A DNA stretch of 21,637 nt from Protostelium mycophagum (Eukaryota > Evosea > Variosea > Protosteliida > Protosteliaceae), in the NCBI GenBank assembly GCA_002081555.1, contig KV921150.1:9627-31263 (forward strand), read 5' to 3'. The notes below the pieces were generated by a model. It was not told the origin of the DNA. It did not search any database and was given only the letters and a program-made list of their open reading frames with translations. The translations under genes were made by a program, and so were the position numbers. Shown piece by piece: positions 20,973-21,637 of this stretch. Position 1 is the first letter of the stretch; every line of letters begins with the position of its first letter.

Positions 20973-21637
20973 TGTCGGGAGTGTTGAGCAGTTGTTGACT
21001 TCCTGTGGAGTGGTTCGCAAGGCCGTTTCTTCGCGTTACGGTTAGTTACCGTATGTCAACACCGTAGGAGCTTCCCTCACGGAGTATTTTCGTCGAATTT
21101 CAAGAACAGAACTCTCGAAAGAAGAAGCAAGAGGCGAAAGACATCCAATTGTGATCCTCCAATCCGACTTTGAAGCCTCGTCACAGAGGCTTTTTTGACC
21201 TCGACGTTTCAGAGGATTGCAACGAAAGTGGAGGCTTTGCGGAAACTTCATCGGTGCTTTCGGGGGGATGTCAGTTCAGGTGTTGGTGTCGGACACTTGC
21301 CTGAAAATTTGTAGCAATATCAATTTAACTCAATTTTGGATTTGCGGTTGCTACCGTGATTCTGCGTGAAGCAATCCGGATTTTACCTCACTTGGAAACG
21401 GAAGCACAATTGCAGAGTGCAGCACAATTCATATTCAAAAATAGAAATGATCATGTGTCTTTATGCATCGCGGCCAAAAGTTTGGAGGCTCTCTCCGCTT
21501 TCCATGCCACAAGACTCGTCCTTTTCTCTTCTGCCGTTTTTAAAATTTCCTGGATATTGTCAGAATCGAAACACGTGAAGATACCGTGAAAGTTTGCGGT
21601 AATTTACGGCGCAATTCACTTCAGGATTTTTGGGATG
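20973..21637. other. Right-edge region without a supported gene
   Basis: It must contain the promoter of the minus-strand membrane-protein gene near its left side. On the plus strand a frame open from a TAA near 21329 to a TGA at 21587-21589 encodes a helical-looking stretch (ILREAIRILPHLETEAQ, then SAAQFIFKNRND), which could be an exon of a gene continuing to the right. A second plus-strand open stretch lies at about 21054-21197. No splice links, start codon or family match were found, so I do not call a CDS. Confidence 0.3.

Noticed and set aside
21042-21251. 69-aa minus-strand ORF upstream of the 7-TM gene
   Set aside because: No splice link to exon 1, no recognisable motif, and it lies where the promoter should be.

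Overview
This window is intron-dense eukaryotic DNA with 82 inferred introns in six complete gene models. Introns run from 36 to 202 bp, mostly 36-50 bp, and nearly all read GT...AG with a TGAC-like motif just before the acceptor. Compact alternating genes, a receptor tyrosine kinase with a bacterial-style beta-helix ectodomain, a G8/CEMIP-type protein and a THH1/TOM1-type membrane protein together suggest an amoebozoan, possibly a protosteloid amoeba such as Protostelium/Planoprotostelium. The organism call is inference. No prokaryotic operon, CRISPR array, tRNA, rRNA or transposase was seen.

Layout: (1) minus strand 9-1779, mitochondrial lipoyl synthase, 9 exons, 385 aa. (2) plus 1846-2951, F-box protein of FBXO31 type, 5 exons, 312 aa; it shares a 66-bp divergent intergenic stretch with lipoyl synthase. 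(3) minus 3285-3587, a tentative two-exon gene for a 71-aa coiled-coil peptide. (4) plus 3793-8446, secreted G8-domain/beta-helix protein, 18 exons, 1258 aa, probably GPI-anchored. (5) minus 8630-11750, mitochondrial DEAD-box RNA helicase of the Mss116 kind, 14 exons, 675 aa, with an Asn-rich tail. (6) plus 11846-19440, receptor tyrosine kinase, 34 exons, 1680 aa. (7) minus 19553-20972, multi-pass membrane protein of THH1/TOM1/TOM3 type, 8 exons, 290 aa. The right edge (20973-21637) has no gene I can support. All seven gene models alternate in strand, so they form head-to-head promoter pairs (66, 95 and, if the small gene is real, 205 bp) and tail-to-tail 3' ends; one convergent pair has crossing poly(A) signals.

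The genes do not form one pathway. Two are mitochondrial housekeeping genes (lipoate synthesis, organellar RNA remodelling), one is a probable ubiquitin-ligase adaptor, and three act at the cell surface or in membranes. Exon junctions were placed by eye; for the six main genes every junction keeps phase and the summed coding length is a multiple of three, which is strong internal support.

Most unusual points: the kinase ectodomain (six-Cys MRH-like domain plus about eleven chlamydial-Pmp-like repeats); a 54-bp near-perfect inverted repeat bracketing one helicase exon; strong excess of TGACGTCA and of ATCTACAAC/GTTGTAGAT; and a near-palindromic 18-mer present three times.
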